Source: Aquipseudomonas alcaligenes_A (lineage in GTDB: Bacteria > Pseudomonadota > Gammaproteobacteria > Pseudomonadales > Pseudomonadaceae). From it: a stretch of 64,000 nucleotides of DNA. Within the stretch, counting starts at the first letter, position 1. Each line of letters starts with the position of its first letter. The notes beneath the pieces were generated by a model. It did no database searches. It saw nothing but the letters and a program-made list of their open reading frames with translations, and was not told the origin of the DNA. The stretch lies in NCBI GenBank assembly GCA_048595745.1, contig CP184361.1. The stretch is one strand, 5' to 3'. The translations under genes were made by a program, and so were the position numbers. Positions 1 through 9,138 of the stretch are shown here, piece by piece.

Positions 1-738
1 GTTATCGCCACTGCTTTCATCGGCCGGTTCGGTAGCGAAGCGATCGACATACTCGGTGTCATAGCTGGTGCCGCACAGCTCACCTGCGGCCTCCCCGGAG
101 CTGCCGGGGCTACCGAGGATGCCGACACGCTTGGTGACGAACTCCTTCTTCGGCATGTCGGCGTAGGCCGGAATCTGCTTTAGCACCTCGGCCGTCAGGC
201 GGGCGGCATCCTGGGCGCCACGTGGCGTCCAGTGGTGGTCGTCCTTGAAGAAGAAGTCGGTTTCCTGATTCTGCTCGTCGAACAGCGGCGAGTAGTCGGC
301 AGCCCAGATGCCGATCCGGCGGAACTCCTCGATGGTCCTGATGTAGTTGGCGCGGGCCGTCTCCCAGTCGAAGCGGGCCTGCCACTCCGGCGTCAGCTTG
401 CGCCGGTTGACCAGACCCTTGGTCGGCTGGAACACCACCAGCAACTCCACCCCACGGGCCTTCAGGGCATCGCGGAAACGCTTGAGCTGGGCATAACCTT
501 CGGGCGTGGTGCCGATGTCGGTACGCAGGTCGTTCTTGGTGCGGAACAGCCAGCTGTCCTGGCCATCGATCAGGGTGTAATGGAAATCCAGCTTCTTGGT
601 GTTGTAGCTGGCCGGATCAGCCGCCGCCGGACACAGCCGGTCGATGCGCTCGATATGGTATTCGGGCAGTTGCGTCGCGGCCGCAGAAGCCGTCAGCAGG
701 CTCGCCAGGATGGCGGCGAGCGTACGGGGCGCGCTCAT
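1..738 (-). CDS. algX: Alginate O-acetylation/export protein AlgX (partial, C-terminus cut by window edge)
   Basis: The reading frame is open from the ATG at 738 to base 1, giving 246 residues of a protein that is about 470 long in the family. A signal peptide with an alanine-rich end (residues 1-21) fits its periplasmic location. The motif DDHHW at residues 166-170 matches the Asp-x-His pair of the AlgX SGNH-like acetyltransferase domain; the catalytic serine should lie beyond the window. AlgX transfers acetyl groups to polymannuronate and belongs to the alginate export complex. Its start overlaps the algG stop by 4 bp (ATGA), so the two are translationally coupled. Identification rests on both motif and operon position. 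Confidence 0.93.
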   Translation of the reverse strand, partial: MSAPRTLAAILASLLTASAAATQLPEYHIERIDRLCPAAADPASYNTKKLDFHYTLIDGQDSWLFRTKNDLRTDIGTTPEGYAQLKRFRDALKARGVELLVVFQPTKGLVNRRKLTPEWQARFDWETARANYIRTIEEFRRIGIWAADYSPLFDEQNQETDFFFKDDHHWTPRGAQDAARLTAEVLKQIPAYADMPKKEFVTKRVGILGSPGSSGEAAGELCGTSYDTEYVDRFATEPADESSGDN

Positions 739-2270
739 CGCGTGACCTCCTTGTCGTTGCCGAGGTAATCGATCAGTACCGGTTTGTTCTGGCGTACCAG
801 CAGGTCGAGGATCTTGTCCTGATGCGGGCCGAGAATGCCGGGCAGGACGATGCCGGAGCTCTTGGTCGGCGACAGCATCTCCACCCGGTACAGCTCCAGG
901 CTCAGCGGCGAATCCACGCCCAGCGGGCCGGAGGCATTGGCCACCAGCTTGCCGCCAACGATGAGCATGGAGATGTTGGTTTCGAAAGGGTCGAGCAGGA
1001 TGTCGCGGTCGGTGTTGCTGAGGTCCTTGACGTGACCGTAGACCCCCAGCTTGCCGTTGCCGACCAGCAGGTTCTCGTACAGGCGCACGTTCATGCTGTT
1101 GCGCACGCGGATGCCGTGGCGCTCGTTGTTGAAGGCCTTGTTGCCCCACAGCAGGTTGTTGCCGCTCTCGTAGATGGTCACGCCATCGGACTTGTTGCGG
1201 TACGTCTCGTTGTAGGCGATGACGTTGTTCACGCTGCTGCGGTCGATAACGATGCCGGAGAGGTTGTTCTCGTAGGAGCGGTTGTTGAAGATCCAGCTGT
1301 CGTTGACCTCACGCGAGACGATGATGCCGTGCTTCTGCACCGTGCCGTAGGCGGTGTTCTCGGCGATGATCAGGCGCCGCGAGCGGTCGTGTGGGTCGAT
1401 GCCGTAGACCAGGTTGTTGCGGTAGGTGTTGCCGCGGATCACCACGTCGTCGGCCTCGTAGCAGTAGAAGCCGTACCACATGTCGTCCCACAGCGAGTTG
1501 AGCAGCCAGCCGGTGGGGTGGCCACGCTGCATTTTCGGGTGCATCGACGGGCTGTACTGGGATATCGAGAAGCCGTAGGACTTGCTCTCGGTGTAGCCGA
1601 GGCTGGAGATGGTCGAGCCGACCACGTAGGTCTCGGTACCGCCCCAGGCGTTGATGAAAGGACGGAAGCGCCCCGTCTTCTCGAACCAGTCCTGACGGTC
1701 TTCCTTCTCGCGCCAGGCGGTAACCCGGCTATCGGTAATGAACAGCTTGCCGTCGTTGATGAGAAAGGCGCCACGGTCACTGGAGAGGCGGAAATCCTTG
1801 GTCGCCTGATCGATATGCAGGGTCGCGCCCGGCATCACCACCAGCGGCCGGCGCAACAGATAGACACCCGGCGCCGTTTCGCGCAGCTGCTCGGCACCGA
1901 GCGCCTTGGCCAGACCGGCCGGCGTGATGTAGCCGCCCTCCACCAGGATCGCCTCGGGCATGCCGCCCTGGCGTACCACCCACTCACGCAGGCGTTCGTC
2001 GCCGCCAGTGAACTCGCTGAGCTGGTCGAGACCGATCATGCGCCGCACGCTGACGCGGGCTGCCGGCTTGCGCTCGATCCTGGCCTCTACTGCCGCCGGG
2101 GTGAACGGCGTCAGGTCGGGCAGCTTCGGTGCATCCAGTTGCAGCGGCTCGACTGGTGCGCTGCTGACCCGGTAGGACTTGGGCGTTACATCGGTATTCA
2201 CCGCCAGGGCCTGGCCAGCCAGCAGGCTGGCGCAGAAACCGAGGGTGATCATGCGTGTGCTGTGCATCAT
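735..2270 (-). CDS. algG: Poly(beta-D-mannuronate) C5-epimerase AlgG
   Basis: A protein of 511 aa with an N-terminal signal peptide (cleavage probably after ALA, residue 23). It converts D-mannuronate to L-guluronate in the polymer within the periplasm. The C-terminal two thirds is a parallel beta-helix (CASH-type) region rich in short N/G-containing turns. The DPHDR motif at residues 292-296 carries the catalytic histidine of the family (H294 here). The length is normal. The gene follows algE after 10 bp and overlaps algX by 4 bp. A second ATG follows the first immediately, so the exact start may be one codon later. Confidence 0.95.
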   Translation of the reverse strand: MMHSTRMITLGFCASLLAGQALAVNTDVTPKSYRVSSAPVEPLQLDAPKLPDLTPFTPAAVEARIERKPAARVSVRRMIGLDQLSEFTGGDERLREWVVRQGGMPEAILVEGGYITPAGLAKALGAEQLRETAPGVYLLRRPLVVMPGATLHIDQATKDFRLSSDRGAFLINDGKLFITDSRVTAWREKEDRQDWFEKTGRFRPFINAWGGTETYVVGSTISSLGYTESKSYGFSISQYSPSMHPKMQRGHPTGWLLNSLWDDMWYGFYCYEADDVVIRGNTYRNNLVYGIDPHDRSRRLIIAENTAYGTVQKHGIIVSREVNDSWIFNNRSYENNLSGIVIDRSSVNNVIAYNETYRNKSDGVTIYESGNNLLWGNKAFNNERHGIRVRNSMNVRLYENLLVGNGKLGVYGHVKDLSNTDRDILLDPFETNISMLIVGGKLVANASGPLGVDSPLSLELYRVEMLSPTKSSGIVLPGILGPHQDKILDLLVRQNKPVLIDYLGNDKEVTR

Positions 2271-2280
2271 GCCGCCCTCC

Positions 2281-3696
2281 TCAGTAGCGCCAGATCAGGT
2301 CAAGCATGACCCGATGCATGGTCGAGTCGGTGCCACTGGGGAAGGCATCGCCAGGCAGGAACAGGCCGCCACGCAGGCGCACCAGCGCCGAGTCAGCTTC
2401 CACCACGCCCAGTTCGGTGCGGTCGAAGTAGCGGGTCAGCACCAGGTCGACTTCCTGGCCCAGGTCCTTGTCGCCCGGTTCCAGTCCGACGCTCAGGCCA
2501 CTGGCACTGTCGAGGTCCTCGTCCACCCGCCAGAAGCGGTGATAGACGATGCTGGCGTCGTACTTCTTGTCGAGAATCCAGCTGCCGAACAGCGAGGCCG
2601 CCTGCAGGTTGTTCAGCTCGCCACGGTAGGCCTCGCCGAAGCGGTGCACGCTGGAGCGGGTGCCGGTGAAGCGCGCGCGGTTGCTCTGCAGATCGGTCTG
2701 CAGAAACTGTTCGGAGTCGTCGGCATCGCCACCGCCACTGGCGCGCGTCAGGGTGCCGCCGAGGCGCCAGTGTTCATCGATGTTCCAGCGCAGACCGAGG
2801 TCGATGGCCCAGCCATCCAGGTCCTGATCGCGGCTACCGAGGGCGCGCCGCTCGCCGCTGGCGCTGCTGGTCTGCAGCAGTTCGGCGTCGCCCTGCATGC
2901 CGGTGAGCGCCACCCAGTAGTTGAGCGGCGCGCTGCTGCGCGGATTGAAGAAGTCGCCATTGAGCTCGGCGCCGAGCCAAGTAATGTCGCCCTTATAGGT
3001 TTTGCTCAGCTCATCGACCCGCTCGCCCACCCCGGCCAGACTGCCGTCATCGCGGCTGTGATGCAGCTTGAGCCCGGCCCAGTGCCCGGGACGCCATTGC
3101 GTGGAGATGTCGCCCATGAAGTACTGGCGATCCTCGTCCTGCGGTGCCAGGTCGTCGAGGTCGGTGCGGTAGTCGCTGAAACGCTCGGCCACGCCGATAT
3201 GGGCGTCGAGCAAGGTGGTCTCGAAGTTCCAGCGCAACGCCTCGATATTGGTGTCCCACCACAGGCCGTCATCGGCACGGATGCGTTGACGGCCGAAACG
3301 CAGCGACTCCTGCGGATAGGCGGTGAGGCCGCCGTAGTCGATCCAGAACTCGTGCAGGGCGAGGAAACTGTCATCGCGCTCGCGGGCATCACCGGCATCG
3401 ATGTCGTCGCCGGCGACCTGCGAGGACTCCAGCACATCGGTGGCGGCGAATGCCTCGCCGAGCACATAGCCCGACCAGTCGCCACGCTGTGCCAGCAGCC
3501 AGGGTCGTACGCCGAAGCCGAGGCCGTTGAAGTCGCCTTCGTCACGGGTGCCCAGGTCGAGATCCTCGGTGGACTGGGCGGTGAGCTTGAAATTGACGCC
3601 GTAGTCGAAACGCGCGCTCTCCTCCGCGCGCAGGCCGGGCGCACTCAGCGCACCGGCGGCGATCAGGAAGGTGGTAACAGCTTTATTGAGGGTCAT
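2281..3696 (-). CDS. algE: Alginate outer-membrane porin AlgE
   Basis: A protein of 471 aa with a signal peptide (residues 1 to about 24, ending LRA). The rest alternates hydrophobic and polar residues, as in an outer-membrane beta-barrel, and ends in tyrosine after an aromatic-rich last strand, which is the usual signal for barrel insertion. AlgE is the 18-stranded pore through which alginate leaves the cell. It is rich in Asp/Arg/Trp, as expected for a polyuronate conduit. The start overlaps the end of algK by 4 bp (ATGA). Confidence 0.94.
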   Translation of the reverse strand: MTLNKAVTTFLIAAGALSAPGLRAEESARFDYGVNFKLTAQSTEDLDLGTRDEGDFNGLGFGVRPWLLAQRGDWSGYVLGEAFAATDVLESSQVAGDDIDAGDARERDDSFLALHEFWIDYGGLTAYPQESLRFGRQRIRADDGLWWDTNIEALRWNFETTLLDAHIGVAERFSDYRTDLDDLAPQDEDRQYFMGDISTQWRPGHWAGLKLHHSRDDGSLAGVGERVDELSKTYKGDITWLGAELNGDFFNPRSSAPLNYWVALTGMQGDAELLQTSSASGERRALGSRDQDLDGWAIDLGLRWNIDEHWRLGGTLTRASGGGDADDSEQFLQTDLQSNRARFTGTRSSVHRFGEAYRGELNNLQAASLFGSWILDKKYDASIVYHRFWRVDEDLDSASGLSVGLEPGDKDLGQEVDLVLTRYFDRTELGVVEADSALVRLRGGLFLPGDAFPSGTDSTMHRVMLDLIWRY

Positions 3697-5063
3697 AGTA
3701 CTTCCTGTGCCTTGTCCTTGTGGTTGCCCTGGCTGATGCGCTCATCCGCCCTGGCCGCCCTCTCCTGCGCCGCCATCTCGCGGGCCCGCTGCAGATCGGC
3801 GGGCTGCAGGCGCGGTGCCATGCGCTCCAGCCAGACGTCGCCCTGGGCCGAACCCTGCTCCTTGGCCAGCAGGGCGAAGCCATAGGCGTAAACCGGATTG
3901 ATCCGAATGCCACGGCCTTCGCCGAACAGCTGGGCCAGCGCCGCATCGGCGCCGGGCTCGCCGGCGCGGGCGGCGAGCAGCAGATGGTCCAGCGCCTTCT
4001 GCGGGTCGATACGCCCCAGCTGACCGCCGCGATACAGCTTGCCCAGCAGCATGTGCGCCTTGTTCTGCTCGGACGCAGCCTGCAGCAGGTACTGCTCGGC
4101 CTTGCGTGGCTCGGCGGGCACCAGTTGGCCATTCAGGTAGAGGTGACCAAGGCTCAATGCGGCCTTGGAGGAGCCGGCCGCCAGGCCCTGCTCCAGGTAG
4201 GCCACGGCCTGCTGGCCATCGCCCAGCTGCGGGAAACGTGCAAGCAGATCAGCCAGGCTGCTCCAGGCATCCGGCCATTGCGGAGCGATTGCCGCATAGA
4301 GCTCGCGCGCTAATTCCGGCTGCGGCTCGCCCTGCCCCTCGGCCACCAGCGCTGCGGCGACGGTTTTCACCCGTATCGGTGTCACCAGGCCGGCGGCATA
4401 GTCCGCGCGCAGCCGTTCCAGCAGCGCTTGCAGAGGCTCTTGCGCGCCCTCCAGGCGGTACACGCTGACCAGCTCGACATAGCACTCGCTGACTTCGCTC
4501 AGCCAGGCCTCGCACCCCTGGCGGATCTCCGCCAGGTGCGCGGCGTAGTCACCGCGCGCGCGATACAGCAGGATCCAGCCGAGCCGCGCCTGCGGCATGC
4601 CGCGTGCCTGCCAGCCGCGTAGTTGCTCTTCCAGTTCGCCGCTAGCCAGACGCTGCGGGTCCTGCAGTTGCAGACGCAGCAGCGCCAGCAGCGCACTCTG
4701 GTCACCGTCCTCGATGGCCTGTAGCAGGAGGCGCTCGGCCTCCTGCCGCTCGACCGCGCTGGCCTGCTCCTTGGCCGCCAGCCACTTGCCGAGCTTGTTG
4801 CGCGCCAGCGGCGAAACATCGGCCGCCTGGCGATAGAGCGCCTCGCCCTGCGCCTGGCGTTGCGGCTCGGGGCTTTGCACCAGGACATCGGCCAGGCCGA
4901 TCTGCGCCTCGACGAAGCCCTGCTCGGCCAGGGGGCGGAAGTTGGCCTCGGCGGTGGCCAGGTCGCCGCCGGTCTGCGCACGCTTGGCCAGCTGCAGGTC
5001 GGGCAGCTGGGTGCAGCCGCCCAGTGCGGCCGCTAGCGCCAGGGCCAGGCCGCTGCGCTTCAT
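3693..5063 (-). CDS. algK: Alginate export scaffold lipoprotein AlgK (TPR/Sel1-like)
   Basis: A 456-aa lipoprotein. The lipobox LGGC puts the acylated cysteine at residue 17. The mature part is almost entirely Sel1-like/TPR helical repeats, visible as recurring A..G...A.LG.LY patterns (for example around residues 300-385). AlgK is an outer-membrane lipoprotein that helps place the porin AlgE and links it to the periplasmic complex. The gene overlaps alg44 upstream and algE downstream by 4 bp each, so alg44, algK and algE form one coupled translation unit. Confidence 0.94.
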   Translation of the reverse strand: MKRSGLALALAAALGGCTQLPDLQLAKRAQTGGDLATAEANFRPLAEQGFVEAQIGLADVLVQSPEPQRQAQGEALYRQAADVSPLARNKLGKWLAAKEQASAVERQEAERLLLQAIEDGDQSALLALLRLQLQDPQRLASGELEEQLRGWQARGMPQARLGWILLYRARGDYAAHLAEIRQGCEAWLSEVSECYVELVSVYRLEGAQEPLQALLERLRADYAAGLVTPIRVKTVAAALVAEGQGEPQPELARELYAAIAPQWPDAWSSLADLLARFPQLGDGQQAVAYLEQGLAAGSSKAALSLGHLYLNGQLVPAEPRKAEQYLLQAASEQNKAHMLLGKLYRGGQLGRIDPQKALDHLLLAARAGEPGADAALAQLFGEGRGIRINPVYAYGFALLAKEQGSAQGDVWLERMAPRLQPADLQRAREMAAQERAARADERISQGNHKDKAQEVL

Positions 5064-6214
5064 TTGCCGGCCGCCACGCTGTCGAACAGCCCGCCCAGCG
5101 GCTGGATGCGCACGTCCACCGGACGCTTGGCCAGCTCGGTGGCCAGCGGCTGGTCAGGCTGAATGGCGACGCGGATATCCGAGGCCAGACCGCCATCCTG
5201 CAGCGCCAGGGTGCTGATGCGCCCGCTGCGCTGCTCGCTTTCGCCGGCCACTAGGAAGTTCACCGGGCTGCCCGGCTGCAGCTCGTCGAAGGCGCGATAG
5301 GGGAAACGCGCCTCAACCGTGGCCACGGCATCGACCGGCGCCATCATGAACACCGCAGCGCCCTTGGCCGCCACCTGGCCGTCGCCGACCAGCTGCGCCA
5401 CCACCCGGCAGTCGCAGGGGCTGGTCAGGGTGCCCTGGAAGCTCTTGTCGAACAGCCGCTGCAGATTGTCGGGGGCCATCTCCTCCGGTTTCAGCACGTT
5501 CTTCAGCACATCCAGCGCGCTGGACGAGAACGTGCCCACCGGGGCGCCCTTGGCGACCGTGTCACCGACCTTCACCAGGCTCTGTACCGTACCCTCGCGC
5601 GGCATGGAAACCTGCTGCCCCGGGACCGAGACCTGGGCGGAATCGGCATGGGTGATGAAGTACACGTCATACAGCTGGTACAGCACATAGCTGCTTGCGG
5701 CCACACCCACCAGGAAGATGCTCATGCTCAGGCCGAGCGCCTTGACCCTGGCGGCCAGGCTCATCTTGTCGTCGCCCTTGCCCTTGCGCGGCTTGGTGAA
5801 ATTTTCGCGCTGCAGGGTACTGATCAGGTCGCCAACATTGACCAGCTCGCCACTGAGGAAAGAGCTGATCAGGTAGCGCAGCGCCGCGATCTCGCGCGGG
5901 CGCAGCTCGTGGAACTCGCAGCCGGCGCGCTTGCCGTCGACCAGCGAGCGGACCTGAAACTGCACGTCCATGGCGAAGCCGATGCCTTCGACTTCGAACA
6001 TCAGCTTGCCCTGGAAGCGCTGGCCCTCGCTGAGCAGCGTATTGCCCGGCTGGAAGCCGAAGCCGCCCACCGATAGGTCGAGCAGCTGCGCCTCCAGTTC
6101 CTGGCCCTGCGGCGTGCGATAGCGAATCTTCGCCGGCAGCTTGAGACGCGCGTACTGGCGCTGGGCTTCGGCTTCATGGACCACGTTGCTGTTCGGGCTG
6201 ATCACTGCGTTCAT
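5060..6214 (-). CDS. alg44: Alginate co-polymerase and c-di-GMP receptor Alg44
   Basis: A 384-aa protein. I chose the ATG at 6214 because AAGGA lies at proper spacing before it; an in-frame ATG at 6238 has no such site. The N-terminus is a PilZ domain with the c-di-GMP motif RxxxR at residues 19-23 and DxSxxG at 46-51. A single membrane segment (about residues 155-180) follows, then a periplasmic HlyD-like adaptor region. In the family, c-di-GMP binding to the PilZ domain activates polymerisation by Alg8. The gene is 40 bp after alg8 and overlaps algK by 4 bp. Confidence 0.94.
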   Translation of the reverse strand: MNAVISPNSNVVHEAEAQRQYARLKLPAKIRYRTPQGQELEAQLLDLSVGGFGFQPGNTLLSEGQRFQGKLMFEVEGIGFAMDVQFQVRSLVDGKRAGCEFHELRPREIAALRYLISSFLSGELVNVGDLISTLQRENFTKPRKGKGDDKMSLAARVKALGLSMSIFLVGVAASSYVLYQLYDVYFITHADSAQVSVPGQQVSMPREGTVQSLVKVGDTVAKGAPVGTFSSSALDVLKNVLKPEEMAPDNLQRLFDKSFQGTLTSPCDCRVVAQLVGDGQVAAKGAAVFMMAPVDAVATVEARFPYRAFDELQPGSPVNFLVAGESEQRSGRISTLALQDGGLASDIRVAIQPDQPLATELAKRPVDVRIQPLGGLFDSVAAGK

Positions 6215-6254
6215 CTTCGTTCCTTGTGCAAACTGCAAATTGAATGGGGCCGGG

Positions 6255-7736
6255 TCAGACCACCCACATCAGGGTGGCGGCGAAAACGCTGGCAGCCGAA
6301 AAGGTCATGGCGCGTGATGACCAGGTGTTGAACCACGCCTGGAAACCGCCCAGGCCGCGGTCGAGCTTGGTCTTCTGGCGGGTCCACGACTGCTGGTCGA
6401 GGCGAAAGAACACGTAGACCTTCACCAGTGCGCCGACGATCTGGTTGTAATAAAGGATCAGTGGGTAAGCCGGCCCTATGCGGTGCCCGGAGGCCAGCAG
6501 CAGCAGGGTCAGCACCAGGCGGGTGAGACCGATCCACAGCATGTAGATGAGCAGGTAGGCGAAGCCGTACTTGATGCTCGCCACGATGGCCACCGCCGGG
6601 CCGAGCAGGCTGGTCCACATGGACACCCGCTGATCGAGCAGCACCACGCTGGTGAACAGCCCCAGATGCCCGGTGCCGAGCCGCAGCGCCCGCGAGTTCT
6701 GCCGCAGGTTGTTGCCATACCAGCGGAACATCAGCTTGCGACTGGCCTTGATGAAGCTCTTCTCCGGCGGGTGCTCGACCGTGTTGATCGCCGCATCCGG
6801 CACGTAGAAGGTGTCGTAGCCCAGGCGCATCAGGCTGTACCAGCTGGACTTGTCGTCGCCGGTGAGGAACTTGAAGCGCCCCAGGCGCCAGTGCTCGAGG
6901 TGATCGTTCTCCACATCGGCAATGAAGCCGGCATCGGTGACCACTTGGGCACGAAATACCGACATGCGCCCGGTCAGCGTCAGCACCCGCTTGGACAGGG
7001 CCATGGAGCACATGTTGATGTGGCGCTGGGCGAAGCGCAGCTTGTGCCATTCCTCCATGATGTAGCCGCCGCGCACCTCACAGAACTCGTTGGTAGTGAG
7101 CCCGCCGAGGTTGTCGAACAGCTTGAAGTAGGGAACCGTCTTGCGCACCACGCCGGCGCTCAGCACGGTGTCGCCGTCGATCACCGCGACCACCGCACTT
7201 TCGTCCGGATGCGCCCGCGAGATGGCGCGGAAGCCCTGCGCCAGGCCGTCGCGCTTGCCGGTGCCGGGAATCCGCACGAAGTTCAGCTTGACCCGCTCCG
7301 GCGGCGCCAGCGCGGCCCACAGGTTCTTCACCAGCAGCTCGTCGGAGAGTTCGACGATCGAGCACACCACGGTGCTCGGGTAGCCGCAGTCGATGGCTTC
7401 CTGGATCACCGAGCGATACACCGCAGCCGTGGTCAGCGCATCGATGCGGAAGCTGGTGACCATCAGGAACACATGCGAAGGATCGGCCGATGCACCGAGC
7501 TTGCGGGCCTTGCGCCGGTAGTAGGGGTACACCAGATAGAGGAAGATCACCCCACGCACATAGTGGATGGCCCCCATCGAATAGCGCCAGATCCCCACGA
7601 CCCCGAGCAGCAGCAGGAAGTCCGTGGATTGCGGATCGAACACGCTATGCGGCAGCAGCAAGGCCATGCCGCCCAATATCGCAAGGTAAAAAAGCCACCC
7701 GGCGCTCTGCAACAGGCGCCCTTTGAGATCATCCAT
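6255..7736 (-). CDS. alg8: Alginate polymerase Alg8 (family 2 glycosyltransferase)
   Basis: A 493-aa inner-membrane glycosyltransferase that polymerises GDP-mannuronate. Membrane segments occur near the N-terminus (about residues 12-30 and 40-72) and in the C-terminal third. The cytoplasmic catalytic domain has the DGD motif at residues 187-189 and GDDKS at 293-297, which are the substrate/metal-binding and catalytic aspartates of the family. The gene is separated from algD by 91 bp containing a hairpin and an (AAC)4 tract (described separately), the longest gap in the operon. Confidence 0.95.
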   Translation of the reverse strand: MDDLKGRLLQSAGWLFYLAILGGMALLLPHSVFDPQSTDFLLLLGVVGIWRYSMGAIHYVRGVIFLYLVYPYYRRKARKLGASADPSHVFLMVTSFRIDALTTAAVYRSVIQEAIDCGYPSTVVCSIVELSDELLVKNLWAALAPPERVKLNFVRIPGTGKRDGLAQGFRAISRAHPDESAVVAVIDGDTVLSAGVVRKTVPYFKLFDNLGGLTTNEFCEVRGGYIMEEWHKLRFAQRHINMCSMALSKRVLTLTGRMSVFRAQVVTDAGFIADVENDHLEHWRLGRFKFLTGDDKSSWYSLMRLGYDTFYVPDAAINTVEHPPEKSFIKASRKLMFRWYGNNLRQNSRALRLGTGHLGLFTSVVLLDQRVSMWTSLLGPAVAIVASIKYGFAYLLIYMLWIGLTRLVLTLLLLASGHRIGPAYPLILYYNQIVGALVKVYVFFRLDQQSWTRQKTKLDRGLGGFQAWFNTWSSRAMTFSAASVFAATLMWVV

Positions 7737-7746
7737 TTTTCGCCAA

Positions 7747-7793
7747 CCCCGTTAGGTTACAGCTCTGCAACGGGGGCGCTGTTGTTGTTGTTC
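7747..7793 (-). promoter_or_regulatory. alg8 leader: hairpin plus (AAC)4 tract, possible Hfq/Crc site
   Basis: In the algD-alg8 gap the mRNA-sense (minus) strand reads AACAACAACAAC at 7793-7782. It is followed by an inverted repeat whose arms are plus-strand CCCCGTT (7747-7753) and AACGGGG (7769-7775). The AAC run fits both the (ARN)n pattern bound by the Hfq distal face and the AAYAAYAA CA motif of Pseudomonas Hfq/Crc targets. It lies about 50 nt before the alg8 start, farther than usual for direct blocking of the ribosome site. The function is inferred only. Confidence 0.35.
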
Positions 7794-7827
7794 TACGCCC
7801 GGTGCACAGTTCCAGCGGTAGCCTGGG

Positions 7828-9138
7828 CTACCAGCAGAGGCCTTCCTTGACCTCGTCGCTGCACTGGCGCATGAAGCCCACCAGATCGATCAGCTTCTTG
7901 CCCGGAGGGAGCTGCTGCACCACGGTTTCGAACAGCTCGTCACCGTTGCCGAGCACGATCACGTCGGCATCGGCCACCACCTGGTTGAGGTCGGCGCGCA
8001 GCAACGAGGATACGTGCGGGATCTTCGACTCGATGTAGTCGCGGTTGGCACCGTGGACGCGGGCGTACTCGACATTGCGGTCGAAGATCTTCAGGTCGAA
8101 GCCCTTGCCGATCAGCATCTCGGCCAGCTCGACCAGCGGGCTTTCGCGCAGGTCATCGGTTCCCGCCTTGAAGCTCAGGCCGAGCAGCGCGATCTTGCGC
8201 TTGTCCTGGCTGGCGATCAGGTTGTAGGCGTTGCGCACCTGCGCCTCGTTGCTGGGCATCAGCGAGCTGATCAGCGGCGAGTCGACGTCCAGCTGGGTAG
8301 CGCGGTAGTTCAGGGCACGCACGTCCTTGGGCAGGCAGGAGCCGCCGAAGGCAAAACCCGGACGCATGTAGTACTTGGACAGGTTGAGCTTGTGATCCTG
8401 GCAGATCACTTCCATCACCTCGCGACCATCGACGCCCACCGCCTTGGCGATGTTGCCGATCTCGTTGGCGAAGGTGATCTTGGTGGCATGCCAGACGTTG
8501 CAGGTGTACTTGATCATCTCGGCGACCTCGACGGTCTTGCGGATGATCGGTGCGTCCAGCTCGCTGTAGATGGCCTCCAGCAGGTCGCCGGAAGTCTGGT
8601 CCAGTTCGCCGATCACGGTCATGGCCGGGAAGTCGTAGTCCTTGATCGCGGTGCTCTCGCGCAGGAACTCGGGGTTCACCGCCACGCCGAAATCCTTGCC
8701 TGCGACCAGCCCGGAGTATTTTTCCAGGGTCGGGATCACCACGTTGCGCAGGGTTCCCGGCAGTACGGTGCTGCGCACCACCACGGTGTGGCGGGTGCTC
8801 TTCTCGGGCAGGACCCGACCGATCTGCTGGCACACCTCTTCGATGTAGGAAACATCGAGATCACCGTTGCGCTTGCTCGGCGTCGGCGGCGCGAGAAAGG
8901 AGATGTCAGTCTCCAGCACGGCCTCGCGCACATCCAGCGTACCGCGCAGGTTGCCGCTGCTGACGCCCTTGCGCAGCAAATCCTCCAGCCCCGGTTCGAC
9001 AATCGGCGACTTGCCGCTGTTGATCAGTTCGATCTTCAGTGGCTGAACGTCCACACCGATGATCTGATGCCCCCTGGCCGACAGGCATCCTGCACAGACG
9101 GCCCCTACATAACCCAATCCAAAAATGCTGATGCGCAT
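7828..9138 (-). CDS. algD: GDP-mannose 6-dehydrogenase AlgD
   Basis: A 436-aa enzyme that oxidises GDP-mannose to GDP-mannuronate with NAD, the committing step of alginate synthesis. The start at 9138 is supported by AAGGAGGAG just upstream and gives exactly the usual family length; the frame is open further upstream but that part is not homologous. The NAD-binding GLGYVG lies at residues 7-12. The catalytic cysteine is C268 in GGSCLPKD. It is the first gene of the operon, so the region upstream controls the whole alginate cluster. Confidence 0.96.
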   Translation of the reverse strand: MRISIFGLGYVGAVCAGCLSARGHQIIGVDVQPLKIELINSGKSPIVEPGLEDLLRKGVSSGNLRGTLDVREAVLETDISFLAPPTPSKRNGDLDVSYIEEVCQQIGRVLPEKSTRHTVVVRSTVLPGTLRNVVIPTLEKYSGLVAGKDFGVAVNPEFLRESTAIKDYDFPAMTVIGELDQTSGDLLEAIYSELDAPIIRKTVEVAEMIKYTCNVWHATKITFANEIGNIAKAVGVDGREVMEVICQDHKLNLSKYYMRPGFAFGGSCLPKDVRALNYRATQLDVDSPLISSLMPSNEAQVRNAYNLIASQDKRKIALLGLSFKAGTDDLRESPLVELAEMLIGKGFDLKIFDRNVEYARVHGANRDYIESKIPHVSSLLRADLNQVVADADVIVLGNGDELFETVVQQLPPGKKLIDLVGFMRQCSDEVKEGLCW

